A DNA stretch of 64,000 nt from Lacrimispora xylanolytica. GTDB lineage: Bacteria > Bacillota > Clostridia > Lachnospirales > Lachnospiraceae. The stretch lies in assembly GCF_026723765.1 (NCBI RefSeq), contig NZ_CP113524.1, positions 1,225,001-1,289,000 on the forward strand. The letters run 5' to 3'. Under the pieces are notes generated by a model. The model saw nothing but the letters and a program-made list of their open reading frames with translations. It was not told the DNA's origin and did no database searches. Position 1 is the first letter of the stretch. Every line of letters begins with the position of its first letter. Positions 54,141 to 63,092 of this stretch are shown here, piece by piece. The translations under genes were made by a program, and so were the position numbers.

Positions 54141-54788
54141 ATGGGAGATTATTTTAGCATAGACGGCGGTTTGGTGCGTTTTCTGTCAAAGGCATCGGAT
54201 ATCTGTATCATTGGTATCCTTTGGCTTATATGCTGTCTGCCCATTGTTACCTTCGGGGCTTCCACGACTGCGGCCTATTATACGATCATTAAAGTGGTAA
54301 AAAGACAGCGGGGGACTCTGTCCCGGGAATTTATTCAAGCATTGAAAAAGAACTTTAAAGATTCCATTATGATTCATTGTTTCTATCTAGTCATAGAGGG
54401 ATTTTTGGTTTTTAATATCTATCAAGCATATCAGGCGTTAGAAACCAGAGATTCTGCCGTGGCTCTCAATCAACTTTTTATATATGCAGCATTTTTATTA
54501 CTGGTGATGACAGCAGGTATTTATACGTATCCGGCACTTTCCAGATTTTCAATGAAAAGAAACGAATTGATTCAATTTTCATTTATTGCCATGTGCCGGC
54601 ATCTGCCAATTACAATACTACTCATTCCAATCTTTTTAGCGTCAATTGGTGCGATGGTACTGTTACCGGTGGGGATTATCTTTATGCCGGGAATATGTCT
54701 GTATCTGTACAGTCTGATCATGGAGCCGGTTTTAAGAAAATACATGACAGAAGAGATGAAAAAACAGTGGGATGGAGAGGAGGAGTAA
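54141..54788 (+). CDS. YesL-like DUF624 membrane protein
   Basis: The start is ATG 54141, because GGAGG at 54131-54135 is correctly placed for it; an earlier in-frame ATG (54129) precedes the site. The 215-residue protein has five or six helices and the DUF624 opening: GGLVRFLSKASDICIIGILW, then CCLPIVTFGASTTAAYYTI. YesL-type proteins accompany rhamnogalacturonan and xylan importers in Firmicutes and may assist permease function; the exact role is unknown. It follows the binding lipoprotein and nearly touches the esterase gene. Confidence 0.85.
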   Translation: MGDYFSIDGGLVRFLSKASDICIIGILWLICCLPIVTFGASTTAAYYTIIKVVKRQRGTLSREFIQALKKNFKDSIMIHCFYLVIEGFLVFNIYQAYQALETRDSAVALNQLFIYAAFLLLVMTAGIYTYPALSRFSMKRNELIQFSFIAMCRHLPITILLIPIFLASIGAMVLLPVGIIFMPGICLYLYSLIMEPVLRKYMTEEMKKQWDGEEE

Positions 54789-54789
54789 C

Positions 54790-56496
54790 ATGAAAGGACC
54801 TGCCGCACCCAAAGATCCGGAAAAGAAAAAACCATACTTTTATATCATAAGAGAAAAAGAGATATATGGAGCAAAGCTTGATGAGGAAAAAGGGATTCAT
54901 TTTATTTATGAAAATGACGGAAGGCTTATAAGCAGCGCTCAGATTACAGGAAATATATCGGATTCCAATATCCTGGAGCTCTTAAAAACGACTCAGGGAT
55001 TTCGTACGTTAGTACATAGTATCGGCGTATCAGTCGAGACGGAAGACTCTTCAAGCAAAGTAGATTTTATCTTTCAGATGTATGGAAACAAGGACATCTA
55101 CGGTGGTGGTACCAACTTAAAACTATCTCTGAATGGAGACGGAATGGAAGAGAAAATCAACTTATGTGAGATTGATTGGAGTGAGGATGACAAAGAGCCC
55201 GGACAGATACGTTTTGAATTTGATACTCCTGAGATTCTCGGAAGAGCCAGTGTCCGACTGTACTTAAACGACGGATATTCTGTGCCAGATGTCAGTGAAG
55301 AGAGTGAGGTGGATGTTTCCTTGGAAACGTATCATACCATGATCGCTCGTTCCCTGATGCAGCTTGGTAACCCTAAAAGATTGGCAGGAGCAATCAAACG
55401 TGCCAAAGAAGGAAAGGATGTGACCCTGGCCTATATTGGCGGTTCCATTACCCAGGGAGCAGGGGGAACACCCATTAATACGGGATGCTATGCCTATAAG
55501 TCATATAAGTCCTTTGCAGATCGCTACGGGAATGGAAACAATGTACATTTTATCAAAGCTGGAGTGGGCGGAACTCCTTCTGAGCTTGGAATGCTGCGGT
55601 TTGACCGGGATGTACTGCGTGATGGAAACTATCCAGATGTGGTTGTAATTGAGTTTGGAGTTAATGACGAAGGGGATGAAACAAAGGGAAACTGTTATGA
55701 GAGTCTGGTAAAAAAAGTTCTCATGCTGCCCAATGAGCCGGCAGTGATCCTGTTGTTTGCAGTATTTGCCAATGATTGGAACTTACAAAAGCGGCTCTCT
55801 CCGGTAGGCCAGCTTTATGAGCTTCCCATGGTAAGTATCTTAGATGCCGTATCTCCTCAGTTTCCATTGACAAAAGAGACCGGCCGGGTGATATCAAAAA
55901 ATAAATTTTTTTATGATATGTTTCATCCAACCAATGCTGGTCATACCATCATGGCGGATTGCATTACCTATTTGCTGGAACAAACAGAACGGGAGAAGGA
56001 GTGGATAGACTGCACTCCAAAACTGCTCTTAAAGAAGCCGGCAATTGGTGATGACTTTGTTTCTGTGAAGCTGTTGGATAAAAAGAATCATAATCCGAAA
56101 GCGAATATTCGGTGCGGAGGTTTTACAAAAACAGATACCGAGCTGCAGCGGGTTGAGATGGATGAAGATCTTTTTGGCACCCCCCAGTTTCCGTATAACT
56201 GGATGTATGATGGTACAAAGGCTTTCGGTGATTCAACCTTTGAGCTCACGATAACATGTCGTGCCTTGCTCCTGATCTACAAGGATTCCGGAGCCAATGA
56301 CGTAGGAAAAGCAGACGTGTTTTTAGATGGAAAAAAGGTTTTAACCGCTAATCCCCGTATTGTTGGCTGGGTGCACTGTAATCCAGTTATTGTTTGTAAC
56401 GATAGGCATTCACAGGAACATATTCTTCAAATAAAAATGGCCCAGGGCGACGAAAATAAAAAATTCACCATACTGGGATTTGGATATGTAAATTAG
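54790..56496 (+). CDS. SGNH-family carbohydrate esterase
   Basis: The start is ATG 54790, with GAGGAGG six bases upstream; an ATG at 54772 lies inside the previous gene. The 568-residue protein has an N-terminal beta-sandwich (about residues 1-200), then an SGNH hydrolase domain: block I AYIGGSITQG with the nucleophile Ser (~216), block III VIEFGVNDEG, and block V DMFHPTNAGH with the catalytic Asp and His (~375-378). A C-terminal beta domain follows (~410-568). There is no signal peptide. In this locus it most likely removes acetyl groups from xylan-derived oligosaccharides inside the cell. The substrate is inferred from its neighbours. Confidence 0.82.
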   Translation: MKGPAAPKDPEKKKPYFYIIREKEIYGAKLDEEKGIHFIYENDGRLISSAQITGNISDSNILELLKTTQGFRTLVHSIGVSVETEDSSSKVDFIFQMYGNKDIYGGGTNLKLSLNGDGMEEKINLCEIDWSEDDKEPGQIRFEFDTPEILGRASVRLYLNDGYSVPDVSEESEVDVSLETYHTMIARSLMQLGNPKRLAGAIKRAKEGKDVTLAYIGGSITQGAGGTPINTGCYAYKSYKSFADRYGNGNNVHFIKAGVGGTPSELGMLRFDRDVLRDGNYPDVVVIEFGVNDEGDETKGNCYESLVKKVLMLPNEPAVILLFAVFANDWNLQKRLSPVGQLYELPMVSILDAVSPQFPLTKETGRVISKNKFFYDMFHPTNAGHTIMADCITYLLEQTEREKEWIDCTPKLLLKKPAIGDDFVSVKLLDKKNHNPKANIRCGGFTKTDTELQRVEMDEDLFGTPQFPYNWMYDGTKAFGDSTFELTITCRALLLIYKDSGANDVGKADVFLDGKKVLTANPRIVGWVHCNPVIVCNDRHSQEHILQIKMAQGDENKKFTILGFGYVN

Positions 56497-56542
56497 TATT
56501 TTGTAAGATCAGGCACTTATTAATCACTACAAGGAGAACTGT

Positions 56543-58096
56543 ATGGTAACAGCAAACAATCCAATTTTATCTGGATTTTATCCAGATCCCTCTATCTGCA
56601 GGGTAGGGCAGGACTTTTATCTGGTAAATTCCAGCTTTGCCTATTTTCCAGGTGTGCCTATTTTTCATAGCAGAGATTTGGCTCATTGGGAACAGATCGG
56701 CAACATCTTAAACCGGGAGGAACAGCTTCCTCTGGAGAACAGTGAAATATCCCAGGGGATTTTTGCACCCACAATCCGCCATCATAATGGCGTGTTTTAT
56801 ATGATCACTACCAACATCAACCATGGCGGAAACTTTATAGTAACCGCCCAAACCCCAAAAGGACCATGGTCTGTACCGCATTATTTAGGAAAGGAGGCAC
56901 AGGGAATCGATCCGAGTCTTTTTTTTGATGAGGATGGGAAATGTTATTATGTAGGAACAAGGCCAAATCCAGAAGGAGTCCGCCATAACGGAGACTGGGA
57001 GATATGGATTCAGGAGCTCAGTCTCACAGAAATGAAACTAGTGGGCAAAAGTATGGCAATCTGGAAAGGCGCCTTAAAGGATGCCATCTGGCCGGAAGGA
57101 CCGCATATTTACAAAATCGGAGCTTATTATTATCTGATTCACGCAGAAGGAGGCACCGGGCCGGATCATGCAATCAGTGTGGCAAGAAGCAGGGAGTTGT
57201 GGAATTGGTTTGAAGGCTGTCCACGTAATCCTGTTTTCACTCACCGTAACCTGGGGATGAATTATCCGGTCGTATATACAGGACATGGGGATTTGGTTGA
57301 TGATGGCAATGGGGGCTGGTATGTCATCATGCTGGCTTCTAGATTATGTAAGGGACATAGCAGTATGGGACGTGAGACGTTCCTGGCAAAAGTGACCTGG
57401 GAAAATGACTGGCCGGTCATCAATGCAGAAACCGGCAAACTGGAGTCCCAGGTGGAGCTGCCATTTCCTCCCTGCCGCTTTGAGAAAGAGGTCCTGGAGC
57501 ATGACAGCTTTCATTTTTATGGTAAAAAACTGGATGAAAGATTTGTCAGCATACACAGGTGCAGGGAAACCATGTATTCCCTTACAGAACGACCGGGATT
57601 TTTACGGCTCTACACCAGAAAAGAGAAAATCAGTGATAAAGCTGATGCCTCTTATCTGGGAATCCGTCAAAAAAGTTATCAATTCCGGCTGTCTGCGGGG
57701 GTGGAGTTTAATCCTTCAAAAGAGGGGGAGACAGCAGGTTTGGTTCTATACCAGAATCATGAAAATCATCTGCTCATGGAAATTGCCAAAAAGGGAAATG
57801 GACGATATTTCATTGTCACAACTAATATTCATGGAATAAAACAGATGATTGCTGAAAGAAAGCTTGAGCCCGTTGGCTTAGTGGAAATCAATATAAGGGC
57901 GAATGTACAAGAGGCAGATATCTGGATTACGGAGGGGGATATCCGTACCCAGGTGGCCAGAAACGTAGATTTACTTCCTTATACAACAGAACGGGCCGGA
58001 GGTTTTGTGGGCTGCACGATGGGAATGTATGCCTCAGCAAATGGGAATGAGAGTGCAAATTATGGGGATTTTGCATGGCTCTTATATGAAAAATAA
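56543..58096 (+). CDS. GH43 beta-xylosidase-type hydrolase
   Basis: AAGGAG precedes the start. The 517-residue protein matches XynB-like GH43 enzymes: a propeller followed by a C-terminal beta-sandwich (from about residue 325). All three catalytic residues are in place: Asp15 (GFYPDPSIC), Asp123 (GIDPSLFFDEDG) and Glu185 (WPEGPHIYK). It lacks a signal peptide, so it splits imported xylo-oligosaccharides or arabinoxylan fragments in the cytoplasm. It differs clearly from the two GH43 proteins of the first operon, so the locus has at least two GH43 specificities. Confidence 0.9.
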   Translation: MVTANNPILSGFYPDPSICRVGQDFYLVNSSFAYFPGVPIFHSRDLAHWEQIGNILNREEQLPLENSEISQGIFAPTIRHHNGVFYMITTNINHGGNFIVTAQTPKGPWSVPHYLGKEAQGIDPSLFFDEDGKCYYVGTRPNPEGVRHNGDWEIWIQELSLTEMKLVGKSMAIWKGALKDAIWPEGPHIYKIGAYYYLIHAEGGTGPDHAISVARSRELWNWFEGCPRNPVFTHRNLGMNYPVVYTGHGDLVDDGNGGWYVIMLASRLCKGHSSMGRETFLAKVTWENDWPVINAETGKLESQVELPFPPCRFEKEVLEHDSFHFYGKKLDERFVSIHRCRETMYSLTERPGFLRLYTRKEKISDKADASYLGIRQKSYQFRLSAGVEFNPSKEGETAGLVLYQNHENHLLMEIAKKGNGRYFIVTTNIHGIKQMIAERKLEPVGLVEINIRANVQEADIWITEGDIRTQVARNVDLLPYTTERAGGFVGCTMGMYASANGNESANYGDFAWLLYEK

Positions 58097-58126
58097 AATA
58101 AATATGGGGATCAGGGGGTCACAAAC

Positions 58127-59734
58127 ATGAGAAGGGACTGGAAAAAAAATTTAGGAATCGTTATGCTCTCAGCAATTATGGTGATTGATACCAGTATGAT
58201 AGCAAGAGCTGCTGGTTGGACAGAAAAGACAGACGGATGGTATTTTGAAGAAAACGGGGATTATCAAAAGTCTGTCTGGAAAAAAGCTGATAAAGGTTAT
58301 TATTATCTAAGTGAAACTGGTAAATTGCTTACGGATTCATGGGTTGCTGACGGAGATAAAAAGTATTATGTGGACTCCGAAGGACTACGGGTGAAAAATC
58401 AGTGGATTAACACAAAATCCTGGGATGACGCGGAAGACAGCACGGAATACTGGTATTATTTTAACGCAAACGGGGAAATGCTGACTGGAAAACAAAAGAT
58501 TAAGGATAAGAAATATTTCTTTTCTGAGGAAGGCAGGATGCTCACTGGTTGGGTCACTTATACCAATGGGACAGCGGAAAATCTTACCGATGATATCAGT
58601 CTTGACGATACCTACTATTGTCTTGAAGATGGCGAAAGAGCCAGCGGCTGGTTTGAACTGGCTCCTCCGGCAGATGAAGATAATAAGGGTGAAACCTACT
58701 GGTATAATTTTGAAGGAAACGGCAAAATCCGGAGAAATAAAAAGAATAAGGTGGGCGATTACGAATTTTGCTTTGATACTCAAGGCAGAATGATTGATGG
58801 CTGGGCTTATAAGACACTAGATAATTCCTTTGTCAAGGTAGATGAAAACACAGAAGCCGTAAACGAGTACAATGACGATTCCAGCAGATACTATTATTGC
58901 GGAGCAGAGGGAGTTGGGGTCGTTCAAAAGAATATCTGGCTGAAAGTCGTTCCTCCTGGAAAAGAAGGAGATCCGGACGAGGGTGACAAATGGTATTATT
59001 TTGACAAAAAGGGTTTTATGGCTATGCCTGATACTGAGTCAACAGCCACGCCTTCAGAGGCCTCACCTTCAGAAGCTACACCGTCCAGAGCGAGCCGCGT
59101 GATTGAAATCAGAAAAGTTGATACCACTGGAGAATATAAGGTGAAAGGAGGCGACGGAGACTTACTTCAAGTTTTGCTAAGACAGTTTAACGATAAATAC
59201 TATTTGTTTGATAACAAGGGACAGATGGTAGATGGCCTTTTATACGTATATAATAAGGAAGGAAAAAATCCATTAAAGGAAGGCTATTACGATTTTAGTG
59301 CGGATGGAGCCAGAAGAACCGGCAAAGCAAAGAAGGAAGAAGCTGGAATCAATTATGATTACTATTTTTCAAAGAAAAATGAGGATGGATACTCTCTGGG
59401 ACAGGGAGTGACCGGTGTATACGACGGAAAGCTCTACTATAAGGGTCTTTGTGTTACCGCAGACGATAATTACGAGTATGAACTGGTATATGTTCCAGAT
59501 CTTGCAGGTGAAAAAGGCACTGGACTGTTTGTAATAGATGAAAATGGGAAGGTGAAAACCAGCGGTACAACGCCAGAGTTTTCGGATGGAAACAAATATC
59601 GGATCAAGGGCGGCAAATCGAAAAAGAGTGGATATCAGGTCTTTCTGATGGAAAAAGGGGTAAGAGAAGGAACCCTTCTTCAAGCAGATGATGCAGACCG
59701 GACGATACACTTTGATCAGCCAATGTTTAAATAA
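58127..59734 (+). CDS. Secreted protein with cell-wall-binding repeats
   Basis: The 535-residue protein has a signal peptide (about 1-29, ending IARAA). Repeats of the choline-binding/glucan-binding type follow, with W-x-x-x-x-G-W-Y-x-F patterns (WTEKTDGWYFEENGDYQ, KYYVDSEGLRVKNQWI, YWYYFNANGEMLTGKQ). A Thr/Pro/Ser linker lies near residues 305-325 (TATPSEASPSEATPSRAS), and a second set of diverged repeats follows. No enzyme domain is seen. It could tether the cell to its wall or to polysaccharide, closing the glycan operon. A strong terminator follows. Confidence 0.8.
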   Translation: MRRDWKKNLGIVMLSAIMVIDTSMIARAAGWTEKTDGWYFEENGDYQKSVWKKADKGYYYLSETGKLLTDSWVADGDKKYYVDSEGLRVKNQWINTKSWDDAEDSTEYWYYFNANGEMLTGKQKIKDKKYFFSEEGRMLTGWVTYTNGTAENLTDDISLDDTYYCLEDGERASGWFELAPPADEDNKGETYWYNFEGNGKIRRNKKNKVGDYEFCFDTQGRMIDGWAYKTLDNSFVKVDENTEAVNEYNDDSSRYYYCGAEGVGVVQKNIWLKVVPPGKEGDPDEGDKWYYFDKKGFMAMPDTESTATPSEASPSEATPSRASRVIEIRKVDTTGEYKVKGGDGDLLQVLLRQFNDKYYLFDNKGQMVDGLLYVYNKEGKNPLKEGYYDFSADGARRTGKAKKEEAGINYDYYFSKKNEDGYSLGQGVTGVYDGKLYYKGLCVTADDNYEYELVYVPDLAGEKGTGLFVIDENGKVKTSGTTPEFSDGNKYRIKGGKSKKSGYQVFLMEKGVREGTLLQADDADRTIHFDQPMFK

Positions 59735-59759
59735 AATTTTGTCATAGAATTCAATTACA

Positions 59760-59802
59760 CCCTGCCAGTATCTCTTAAAAAGAAGTCTGGCAGGGCTTTT
59801 TG
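59760..59802 (+). terminator. Intrinsic terminator of the glycan operon
   Basis: The stem CCCTGCCAG (59760-59768) pairs with CTGGCAGGG (59787-59795), followed by CTTTTT. It lies just before recQ and ends the long importer operon. Confidence 0.85.
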
Positions 59803-59857
59803 TGGTATTTTATAAATATAAAAAGGAACATTGGTGGAAAAACCTGTTGCTGTATGA

Positions 59858-59863
59858 TATAAT
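59858..59863 (+). promoter_or_regulatory. -10 element for recQ
   Basis: A perfect TATAAT in the context TGATATAATAAAA lies about 38 bases before the recQ start. A -35-like TTGGTG is 21 bases upstream, which is too far for an ideal spacer. Its position supports the start at 59901 rather than GTG 59802. Confidence 0.5.
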
Positions 59864-59900
59864 AAAACCAGCAAATGATAAGGAGCACAAACAACAGAAT

Positions 59901-61733
59901 ATGGACAAATCTCAGGTATTAAAGCATTATTTCGGCTATGACACCTTCCGGGAAGGGCAGGAGCCTTTGATGGATGGGATTCTGGAGGGAAGAGATGCCC
60001 TTGGCATCATGCCTACCGGCTCTGGCAAATCCCTTTGCTTTCAAATTCCAGCTCTTATGATGGAAGGAATCACGCTAGTCATATCCCCTTTGATATCTCT
60101 TATGAAAGATCAGGTATCAACACTTAACCAGGCAGGAATTCACGCCGCATATCTTAACAGTTCTCTGACGGCCAGTCAGTATTACAAGGCCCTGTCCTAT
60201 GCCCGGGAGGGGCGATATCCCATTATTTATGTAGCACCCGAACGTCTTTTAACAGAAGAATTTTTAGATTTCGCCCTTCATGCCAGGATTTCCATGGTAG
60301 CCGTTGATGAGGCTCACTGTGTTTCCCAATGGGGACAGGATTTCAGGCCCAGTTATTTAAAAATTGTAGATTTTATAGAGAAGCTTCCAGTCCGTCCGGT
60401 CGTCAGTGCATTTACGGCAACGGCAACGAAAGAAGTCCGTGAAGATGTGATAGACATTCTTATGCTTCGGGAGCCTGTGATCGTATCAACCGGTTACGAC
60501 AGGCCCAATCTCTATCTGGGGGTACAGGCGCCAAAGGATAAATACGGCACGCTAAAAAACTTCGTTGAACTGCACAAAGACCAGTGCGGGATTATTTACT
60601 GCCTGACCAGAAAGCTGGTGGAAGAGGTCAGTGACCGGCTGAGAGGAGATGGATTCTCCGTAACGAGATATCATGCCGGACTTAGTGATGCAGAGCGAAG
60701 AAAGAACCAGGATGATTTTATTTATGATAAAATCACCATTATGGTAGCGACCAATGCATTTGGAATGGGGATTGATAAATCAAATGTAAGATATGTCATT
60801 CATTATAATATGCCAAAAAATCTGGAATCCTATTATCAGGAGATTGGCCGCTGTTCGAGAGACGGAGAACCAGGAGAATGCATTCTTTTATACAATGGCC
60901 AGGATGTAATCACCAACCAGATGTTTGTAGAAAACAATCAGGATAACCAGGAACTGGACCCGCTGACGAAGGATCTTGTTATGGAGCGGGACCGGGAAAG
61001 ACTGAAAAAGATGACCTTTTACTCTTATACCAATGAGTGTCTGAGGGATTACATACTGCGCTATTTTGGGGAATACGGAAAAAATTACTGCGGCAACTGT
61101 TCCAACTGCCTGACTCAGTTTGAGACAGTGGATGTGACGGAGATTTCAGAACATCTTATCGGATGTGTGGAGACGAGCAGACAGCGTTATGGAACCACAG
61201 TTATACTGGATACCGTACATGGGGCAAGTACAGTCAAAATTAGAAACTACCGGATGGATGAAAATCCCCATTACAGCACCCTTTCAAAAACTCCTCTCTA
61301 TAAGCTGAGGCAGGTCATGAATTACCTTTTGCTAAACGATTATCTGGCGGTCACCAATGATGAGTATGCCATTGTGAAGCTGACAGAAAAATCGAAACGT
61401 GTTATGGAAGAGCCTGTGACAATCACCATGAAGATGGCAAAGGAACAGGAATCCGGCACCAGGGAAAAGTCTGCGAAAAAAATTAAAAAATCAAGTGCAG
61501 CTTCCCAGCTTTCCGGTGAAGAGGAACTGATTTTTGAAAAGCTGAAAGCGCTTCGCCTTTCCATTGCAAAGGAAGAAAAGGTTCCGCCTTATATTGTATT
61601 TTCAGATAAGACTCTTTCGCATATGGCTATCATAAAACCTGGGTCAAAAGAAGAGATGCTTTCTGTATCTGGAGTGGGAGAATTTAAAGTCGATAAGTAC
61701 GGCAGTCGGTTTCTTCAAATATTTAAAGAATAA
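59901..61733 (+). CDS. recQ: RecQ-type ATP-dependent DNA helicase
   Basis: The start is ATG 59901; an in-frame GTG at 59802 lies within the terminator and upstream of the promoter. AAGGAG is sixteen bases away, longer than usual. The 610-residue protein has the full RecQ order: motif 0 and Walker A ([19 protein letters not shown], ~ residues 18-42), DEAH box ([13 protein letters not shown], ~132-144), helicase C domain ([15 protein letters not shown]), zinc-binding cysteines (YCGNCSNC, ~394-402), winged helix and a C-terminal HRDC domain (~540-610). It unwinds 3'-to-5' in recombination and fork repair. It is a housekeeping gene, unrelated to the loci to the left. Confidence 0.95.
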   Translation: MDKSQVLKHYFGYDTFREGQEPLMDGILEGRDALGIMPTGSGKSLCFQIPALMMEGITLVISPLISLMKDQVSTLNQAGIHAAYLNSSLTASQYYKALSYAREGRYPIIYVAPERLLTEEFLDFALHARISMVAVDEAHCVSQWGQDFRPSYLKIVDFIEKLPVRPVVSAFTATATKEVREDVIDILMLREPVIVSTGYDRPNLYLGVQAPKDKYGTLKNFVELHKDQCGIIYCLTRKLVEEVSDRLRGDGFSVTRYHAGLSDAERRKNQDDFIYDKITIMVATNAFGMGIDKSNVRYVIHYNMPKNLESYYQEIGRCSRDGEPGECILLYNGQDVITNQMFVENNQDNQELDPLTKDLVMERDRERLKKMTFYSYTNECLRDYILRYFGEYGKNYCGNCSNCLTQFETVDVTEISEHLIGCVETSRQRYGTTVILDTVHGASTVKIRNYRMDENPHYSTLSKTPLYKLRQVMNYLLLNDYLAVTNDEYAIVKLTEKSKRVMEEPVTITMKMAKEQESGTREKSAKKIKKSSAASQLSGEEELIFEKLKALRLSIAKEEKVPPYIVFSDKTLSHMAIIKPGSKEEMLSVSGVGEFKVDKYGSRFLQIFKE

Positions 61734-61778
61734 ATGATTGAAAAATGCAAATAAATGAATGGATACATGGAAAGACTA

Positions 61779-61796
61779 CCTGTATTAGCATACAGG
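61779..61796 (+). promoter_or_regulatory. Hairpin overlapping the ribosome site of the TRAP-type lipoprotein gene
   Basis: CCTGTAT (61779-61785) and ATACAGG (61790-61796) form a perfect seven-base stem with a TAGC loop. The last three stem bases are the first part of the AGGAGG ribosome site (61794-61799), so folding would hide part of it. Confidence 0.45.
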
Positions 61797-61806
61797 AGGA
61801 ATGATC

Positions 61807-62907
61807 ATGAAACGTTCACTGATATTAATGCTTGTGGCTTCCCTAACAGTAAGTCTTACAGGATGCAGTCATAGATTTGGCTCAGAAAATACAAAGGCAG
61901 CAGCAGAATCATCTTCGGAAACAAATGATGCACAGGCTGCACAGGCGACTGCCAAGGCAGCCACTCCATCAACAACGCCCCAGTATGTGTTTCGATATGG
62001 GGAAGTAAATGGAGAAGATAACATTGTAACGCAGACAGGACATAAGTTTGCAGAATACGTGGATCAATTATCAGATGGCCGCATAAAAATTGAAATTTAT
62101 CCAAACCATTCCCTGGGAGATGAAAGAACTTCCCTAAGAGATCTTCGAAGGGGTGGAAGATATATTGACATGTACCGGGGAAATACAAACGCTCTGACTG
62201 GATACGGCTTTAAGAAGCTGAGCTTGTTTGGTCTTCCTTATATTTTTGAGAGCAGGGAAGGAATGTGGAAAGTCCTGGAAGATGAGCAGCTTGGGCAGGC
62301 ATTTTTGTCAGAGGGCACGGAAGTAGGTGCCAATATGGTAGGGCTTTTTTATACCGATGAAGGTGCACGAAATATATTCTCTACCAAAAGGATTCGTAAT
62401 TTAGATGACTTAAAAGGGATGAAGATCCGTGTTCCGGAATCGGTCCTTATGATGGACACTTTTTCCGCTCTCCAGGCACGCCCGATTCCTCTTCCTTATG
62501 CTGATGTTTCAGAAGCATTGAAAAGCGGCGTCATTGAAGGGGGAGAAAATCCGGTCACTGCCTACCAGTCCAATCGCTTATTTGAAGTCGCACCCTACTA
62601 TTTGTTAAGTGGACATGTATTCAGCCCCGGAATCGTTCTCATGGCGGAAGATAAATGGAACATGCTTAATGAGGAAAATAAAAATATACTTTTGGAAGCT
62701 GGACGTATGGCATCTCAATGGAATCGGTCAGCCATTGAGCAGGAGGAAGCAAAGATATATCAGCTGCTGGAGAGCGAGGGCGTGACTGTAACCAATCTAT
62801 CTCAAGAGGATATGGAAAAAGCCCGTAATTTAGAAGAAATTGTAAGAGTCAGCTTTACGCCAGGTCTGGAAGACTACCTGGCCAGAATCATCGAAATCCA
62901 GAAATAA
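61807..62907 (+). CDS. TRAP-type (DctP-like) substrate-binding lipoprotein
   Basis: The start is ATG 61807, seven bases after AGGAGG; the earlier ATG (61801) directly touches the site. The 366-residue protein has a lipoprotein signal with lipobox SLTGC-S (~ residue 19) and an Ala/Ser/Thr linker. A DctP fold follows: GHKFAEYVDQLSDGRIKIEI, MKIRVPESVLMMDTFSAL and a signature block near GVIEGGENPVTAYQSNRLFE. The Arg in KIRVPES is the usual carboxylate clamp, so an organic or sugar acid is the likely ligand. No dctQ/dctM genes are adjacent, so it is an orphan that must use a membrane partner encoded elsewhere or act as a sensor input. Confidence 0.85.
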   Translation: MKRSLILMLVASLTVSLTGCSHRFGSENTKAAAESSSETNDAQAAQATAKAATPSTTPQYVFRYGEVNGEDNIVTQTGHKFAEYVDQLSDGRIKIEIYPNHSLGDERTSLRDLRRGGRYIDMYRGNTNALTGYGFKKLSLFGLPYIFESREGMWKVLEDEQLGQAFLSEGTEVGANMVGLFYTDEGARNIFSTKRIRNLDDLKGMKIRVPESVLMMDTFSALQARPIPLPYADVSEALKSGVIEGGENPVTAYQSNRLFEVAPYYLLSGHVFSPGIVLMAEDKWNMLNEENKNILLEAGRMASQWNRSAIEQEEAKIYQLLESEGVTVTNLSQEDMEKARNLEEIVRVSFTPGLEDYLARIIEIQK

Positions 62908-62911
62908 TCAA

Positions 62912-63009
62912 GAGGGTGTTGTAAAATGAAGATTTCATACAAGATACGGTTGTAAATCAAACAGCCAGTTATTATATCTTGATGATGTATTTCATGTTGC
63001 AATACCCTC
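62912..63009. repeat. 98-bp imperfect palindrome, MITE-like
   Basis: The 35-base left arm (62912-62946, starting GAGGGTGTTG) matches the reverse complement of the right arm (62975-63009, ending CAATACCCTC), with a few mismatches and a 28-base loop. The ends resemble terminal repeats of IS5/IS1182-type elements. No clear target duplication is visible. It may be a small non-autonomous element, or a transcribed hairpin ending the upstream gene. Confidence 0.55.
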
Positions 63010-63092
63010 CTATTTACTTATGGTCCTTTACAGTCCCTGTTCAATTAGGGACAACTATGATATTATGAAGAAAAAAAGATAAGGAAGAAACT

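Noticed and set aside
63033-63052. GTCCCT/AGGGAC hairpin before sbcD as terminator
   Set aside because: Six-base stem without a following T-tract; too weak to call.
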